Shown: positions 59,877 through 64,000 of the stretch, piece after piece
How positions within the stretch are numbered: the stretch's first letter is position 1
Layout: each line of letters opens with the position of its first letter
Notes under the pieces: model-generated
What the model was told of the DNA's origin: nothing
The model's input: the letters and a program-made list of their open reading frames with translations, nothing else
Database searches by the model: none
From: Rhynchospora pubera
Lineage: Eukaryota; Streptophyta; Magnoliopsida; Poales; Cyperaceae
Reading direction: 5' to 3'
NCBI GenBank assembly: GCA_028095005.1
Contig: CM051460.1
Coordinates: 71,401,676 to 71,465,675 of the forward strand
Length of the DNA stretch: 64,000 bases
Translations under genes and position numbers: made by a program

Positions 59877-61228
59877 AGATAGACTAAAGTGTTTCCAGAT
59901 TTTCAATTGATTGACAGGTGGTATTAGGAACGGTGTGTTTCCAGCCAATACACACGAAGGCTTCAGTAAAATACATCATCAAAAAGCAAATGAATAAGTG
60001 GGGAAAAAAAACATATTTTTATTGCACTTATTTATTTGACTTTTAGAAATTGCCGTAGTCAACTAATTTTTTCTTGGATGATTCATATTCATTTGTTACA
60101 TGGTTACCTAATGAATTAAATCACAATGTCTGAAAGTAATTTTATTATAATCTCCATTTATCAGGGAATATTTTCTTCCAAAAATAAGATATAAATCTTA
60201 GAAGTACGGGAACCATTTCCCAAATCCCAATTCCCATTAATTCTTGTCTGATCGGATTTTCGAAATTAACTATTAAAAAATCGGAATTTTATTCATAAAT
60301 TATAAACTATTAATTGTTCTCTTTTGGACTAATAACATCCAAACTTTTTTAGAATCTTCCTTAGCTGCCACTGCCACCTAATAATATTGTGCGCTCTCAA
60401 GACTCAGGTACTTCCCCTGTACCGGAATCATGCTATTTATTTCCAGGTTGTTCGTTGAGTTGCTGGATATTGCTGATCCAAGCCTAAATCATTTCACCCA
60501 AAAGCCCAAAGTTGTTGTACTTTTGTTAACTATCATGTAATATGCATGGACCTAGTCACCTAGAATAAAAAAATAAAAATTTTAAATTAGAGTAACGAAA
60601 GTTTTAAAAAACTCCTTGAGTTCTATAAACAAAAGATATCAAAATTATAGAGCAACGCAAGTATCCTAAACGATTGGCATGTCTCCTAAGTCCTAATTAT
60701 GTAGACCTTGATTTCTCCGTTTTAACAAATTGCAGATGATTCCAATCTCATTTTTTGTCATATTAGCGACCTAACTCAACCCTACCTTTTCTTACAACTC
60801 TGAAAATATCAATGCATGATTGCTATAGCAGTATGGCATTTTTTTTTTTTTTTACTTTGCTAACGGACGTTCATTGGCAGGCCCATTGCCATCATCTAGA
60901 ACCAAAAATAGAGGAAGACGTTTTCACTCTCCACCACGAAAAAAAATGGAAAGACACAAAAGATCAATGCTCACCATGAAAATTTCTTCTAGGCAAAAGC
61001 TTTCATTGATATATTATGTAATTTTTTCCATATAGTATATGAAGTAAATTAATATGAACTTCAATTCATTAGAAAGGAATGTGTTTAAACTTTCGAACTT
61101 CAAAATCATCAAATCTAATTAATTCAACAAAATAATTCAAATTATTAATCATAATTTATATATATCTTAAACAAGTAAGCTATTTACGCTACATTTTCTT
61201 AAAAAATTGGGTCTTATATCACATTTTC

Positions 61229-61306
<78 letters not shown>

Positions 61307-61900
61307 TATCTTCTGATCGTAAGACTCAAAATATGATAAAACAAAGTTAAACTTTGTCCTTTGATTGATCTATCTAATAGTTTTGAGATATGTTCTCACA
61401 GTACCAATTTTTACTTGCGTGTTAATTAATTTCTGATAATATTGGAGGATGTTAATGGCGCCCACCTCAAAAACTTTCAAAACAAAAACCGGTGAGATTT
61501 GTTTTCTAGGCTTCCTCTTGAAAAAAAATTATCTACTGAAAAAAAATTAAAATTAAAAAAATTTAGTTAATTACATTTTGAACAAAATAATTATATATTT
61601 TTTTTATCAAAAGGCAAATAATTATATTTTTAGAAACGATAAATCATCAATGTTGTAAACCAATAAAATAATACAATAAATTGAAAATTTTGGACCTATA
61701 AAATTTTGATAAAGAAAATATTCTTTACGCCCTCCATATCTTTTGTTTCTTGAACACACTCCTTATCTTTTTGTTATTTTATTTAATTAAATCGTGCCAA
61801 GAACTCCATAAATTAGCTAGAGAAATGATCAGAATCCATTAAACTAAAAATCCTAACGCCGCTGCCCCCACCCCAACGCACCCCGCGCCTCTACTATTAC
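59877..61900. other. intergenic, no gene seen
   Basis: AT-rich DNA between the strictosidine synthase-like copies, with a poly(T) run near 60840 and the AAT/ATT palindrome at 61230. No gene supported. Confidence 0.45.
61230..61306. repeat. AAT/ATT inverted microsatellite
   Basis: About 11 AAT units run straight into about 14 ATT units, a perfect hairpin-forming palindrome centred near 61263. Confidence 0.9.
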
Positions 61901-61910
61901 TATATATATA
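61901..61910 (+). promoter_or_regulatory. probable TATA box of strictosidine synthase-like gene 2
   Basis: TATATATATA, about 100 bases before the ATG at 62007, inside a locally GC-richer segment. Confidence 0.55.
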
Positions 61911-62006
61911 GTTGTTTGCCCCACAGAATATAACGGCACAAATCTCTACAAAAAAGCAACAGATCAACCACCAAAGACTCATTGGAAGAATTTTTCGTAG
62001 TTCTAC

Positions 62007-62287
62007 ATGAGAACAAAGATTTTACTGTTGATTGCTGTTGCAGCTGTCATAGCTGCCATTTTCTTCTCTCCAATTCTGAAGGATGATCACAATTTAACAA
62101 TAATTGAATCGAAGGATGAAGATGTCGAGTTCATATCATTTGAAGATGGTGCGGTCGGGCCAGAAAGCATTACGTTTGATCCAAACGGAGGTGGGCCCTA
62201 TACCGGTGTATCGGACGGAAGGATCTTGAAGTGGGAGGAGAAGGAACACTGTTGGATTGAGTATGCTTCGACGTCTCCACCTGAATT
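62007..62287 (+). CDS. strictosidine synthase-like protein 2, exon 1 only (gene continues past the window)
   Basis: The ATG starts MRTKILLLIAVAAVIAAIFF, again a hydrophobic signal or anchor, followed by SPILKDDHNLTIIESKDEDV and GAVGPESITFDPNGGGPYTG, very close to copy 1. Exon 1 stops after GAA TT with donor GTTAGT, the same phase and site as copy 1. The next exon should begin LEKCRGS-like; I do not find it before 64000, so the intron is at least 1.7 kb, longer than the 1.1 kb of copy 1, partly because of an inserted MITE. Two close copies 4 kb apart in the same direction indicate tandem duplication. Whether copy 2 is functional cannot be judged from one exon. Confidence 0.85.
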
Positions 62288-64000
62288 GTTAGTTTCTCTC
62301 TTCCTCTGCTTCTCTTGCTCAGAAAGTAGAAATTTCTTTAATTTCTTTCCTTTCCTTCGTCTTTTTCTTTTTTTAGTTTTTGTCTTTTGGTTCTGCACTA
62401 GGTTGATTGATTGTCTTGTATATGCCTTATTAGTCCTTGGGTCCGGTATGGACTTCAACTAGCGTTTTCTTTTGGAATACATGTATTTCCTGCAGAGAGC
62501 TTAAGCCTAGCTAGCACTTACATTCTGATATACGTCCTTAGAATTTACAAGACCATATATGGGGGTTATTAACTTATTATTCATTCTCATATATCCATAA
62601 TTATGCTAACAGAGAGGATCGATCTGAATTCATGGGCAGATGCAAACATAAATAAATGGAGATCACATGCTATATTGAATATAAATATTTACGTATCAAT
62701 ATAATTTTATTGTAATTATGGTGTATTGATGATTAATAATAAACAATTTTCATATTTTTTACAGAGTCAAATATAATTTTTCTTAAAAAAGCGTATGGAA
62801 AACTAAAATTATTATATATTCAGAGTTTTGCTATGGTGAGTTGCAACTCACCAAAGCGTCCGTGAGTTGCGCTCAAAGTTTCGAAATTAAGTTCAAAACG
62901 ACCGATCCAAACCGTCTAATACGATCTCCTTATTGAATTCTTCATACAGACCAAATTTTATATTTTTTTCAAAATTTTTAAGTATTTATTTTAGATTTTA
63001 GAAAATCATTAATCTAATTAGTTCTGAACCGTTCAAAAACAGCAGTTTTTAAAAATCTGAAATAAATACTTAAAAATTTCGAAAAAATATAAAATTTTGT
63101 CTGCATGGAGAATTCGATAGGGAGATCGTATTAGACGGTTTGGATCGATCATTTTGAACTTAATTTCGAAATTTTGAGCGCGACTCACGAACGCTTTGGT
63201 GAGTTGCAACTCACCATAGTAAAACTCTATATATTCATATAATATTCAATGGGAAAATAGGATATATTATCCTCCATTTCCTCTTGGTACACCCATGTTT
63301 GAACCCATTATTACATTTAATTTGATTATGATGCATCGTCATTAACGTGTTAGCTTGTTATATATGTTATTATAATATTTAAACAAAGATAAAAATAATT
63401 GTTGCCACAAATTTTTAAATTTCTCGAATTAAAGGAAATTAAGTTTTATCAAGGTTTGATAAGTGAATTATAACGTACCTAGATAAATGTATTTTTTTTT
63501 TATTACGAATGTCTTGTCATGCTGTCGCAAGAAAATTCTTATTCCATATTCTATAATTAAGCACTTGCTTATTATAAGTTGTTTACATATTCGCTTTGTA
63601 AAATAGTTCTTCGTGTCATTTAGTGCCCTGCTGTTTTTATGTATATCTTTGTTATCATCGAGAGAAAGTATTCTTTATTGGATATAAATGGAGGTGTTGT
63701 TTTCGTCATATTATTGTACATTAAGTTATTTGCATAATTTTGGCCAGCATAAATATCATGCTTATATATGTTTCCTTATTTGATTCTACATTAGCTTCCG
63801 CATATTTGGACGAGTTATGTCTAAAATCTTTGTCGGAAAGACATTCAATTAAATTACAGTAAATAGGAGGAAAAATAAACTAACAATGAGACGTGATAAA
63901 TGCATGAGATATATGGGTCTTTCAGTGTTGTTTTTTTAATTAATATGCTAACACCTAATTGAAGGGACATGACTTTACTCTAAAAGATGAATTGAAGTAA
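62288..64000 (+). other. intron 1 of strictosidine synthase-like gene 2, runs off the window
   Basis: AT-rich. It contains the MITE at 62823-63227. Around 63660-63850, TCTTTATTGGATATAAATGGAGG and nearby text resemble the start of intron 1 in copy 1 (TCTTGGATATAAATTAAGG near 55590), so the introns are homologous. Confidence 0.65.
62823..63227. mobile_element. MULE-type MITE with perfect 10-bp target duplication
   Basis: 405 bp, almost entirely two inverted arms. Ends GAGTTTTGCTATGGTGAG and CTCACCATAGTAAAACTC. TATATATTCA flanks both sides (62813-62822, 63228-63237). The arms include a second palindrome, GGTGAGTTGCAACTCACC. No coding capacity. It lies inside the intron of the second strictosidine synthase-like gene. 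Confidence 0.85.

Noticed and set aside
1..64000. CRISPR array, operon or bacterial-type system
   Set aside because: The DNA is plant nuclear; tandem repeats seen are microsatellites or parts of transposons, without spacer structure or cas genes.
1..64000. tRNA or rRNA genes
   Set aside because: No cloverleaf with matching A and B boxes and no rRNA sequence was found by eye; a tRNAscan run would settle small cases.

Overview
This window is nuclear DNA of a flowering plant, most likely a eudicot. It is AT-rich, its genes are split by GT-AG introns, and its protein families (SMU2/RED, NQR-type quinone reductase, MORN-type PIP5K, GT61 glycosyltransferase, strictosidine synthase-like) and repeats (Tat-like Ty3/gypsy, MuDR-type MULE, hAT, Tourist-like MITEs, Helitron end) are all plant types. 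The species cannot be named from the sequence alone.

Layout. 1-9.1 kb holds no intact gene: two decayed uS19/RPS15 copies, two MULE-like miniature elements, a Harbinger-like element and a 1.7 kb hAT element with a perfect 8-bp target duplication. 9.4-13.8 kb is an 11-exon SMU2/RED splicing-factor gene (+). 15.3-17.1 kb is a 3-exon NAD(P)H:quinone oxidoreductase gene (+). 17.8-26.6 kb is one Ty3/gypsy element lying on the minus strand. Its gag, protease and start of RT remain, the rest of pol is gone, and a long ORF on the opposite strand lies near its 3' LTR. 27.0-30.1 kb is a Pack-MULE-like element carrying a near-identical copy of part of that antisense ORF plus a LINE zinc-finger fragment. 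30.1-34.9 kb is intergenic, with two Tourist-like MITEs and a Helitron end. 34.9-39.7 kb is a 10-exon PIP5K gene (+) that is open throughout except for one TGA codon in exon 6. 41.0-42.7 kb is a GT61 glycosyltransferase gene (-). 44.2-47.0 kb is a non-autonomous MULE. 47.1-53.0 kb is a structurally complete MULE with a 1034-residue transposase. 55.2-57.9 kb is a complete strictosidine synthase-like gene (+), and 62.0 kb starts a second copy whose later exons lie beyond the window.

How the parts relate. The host genes are single-copy-type neighbours with no shared pathway, apart from the strictosidine synthase-like pair, a local duplication. The main story is mobile DNA. At least four DNA-transposon superfamilies can be recognised from terminal repeats and exact target duplications, and they sit in intergenic DNA and in introns. 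One of them has copied a piece from the retrotransposon type lying 9 kb away. In the full-length MULE, palindromic motifs of the terminal repeats recur just upstream of the transposase start, which suggests self-regulation. All gene models were built by hand from splice signals and frame continuity, without RNA data.
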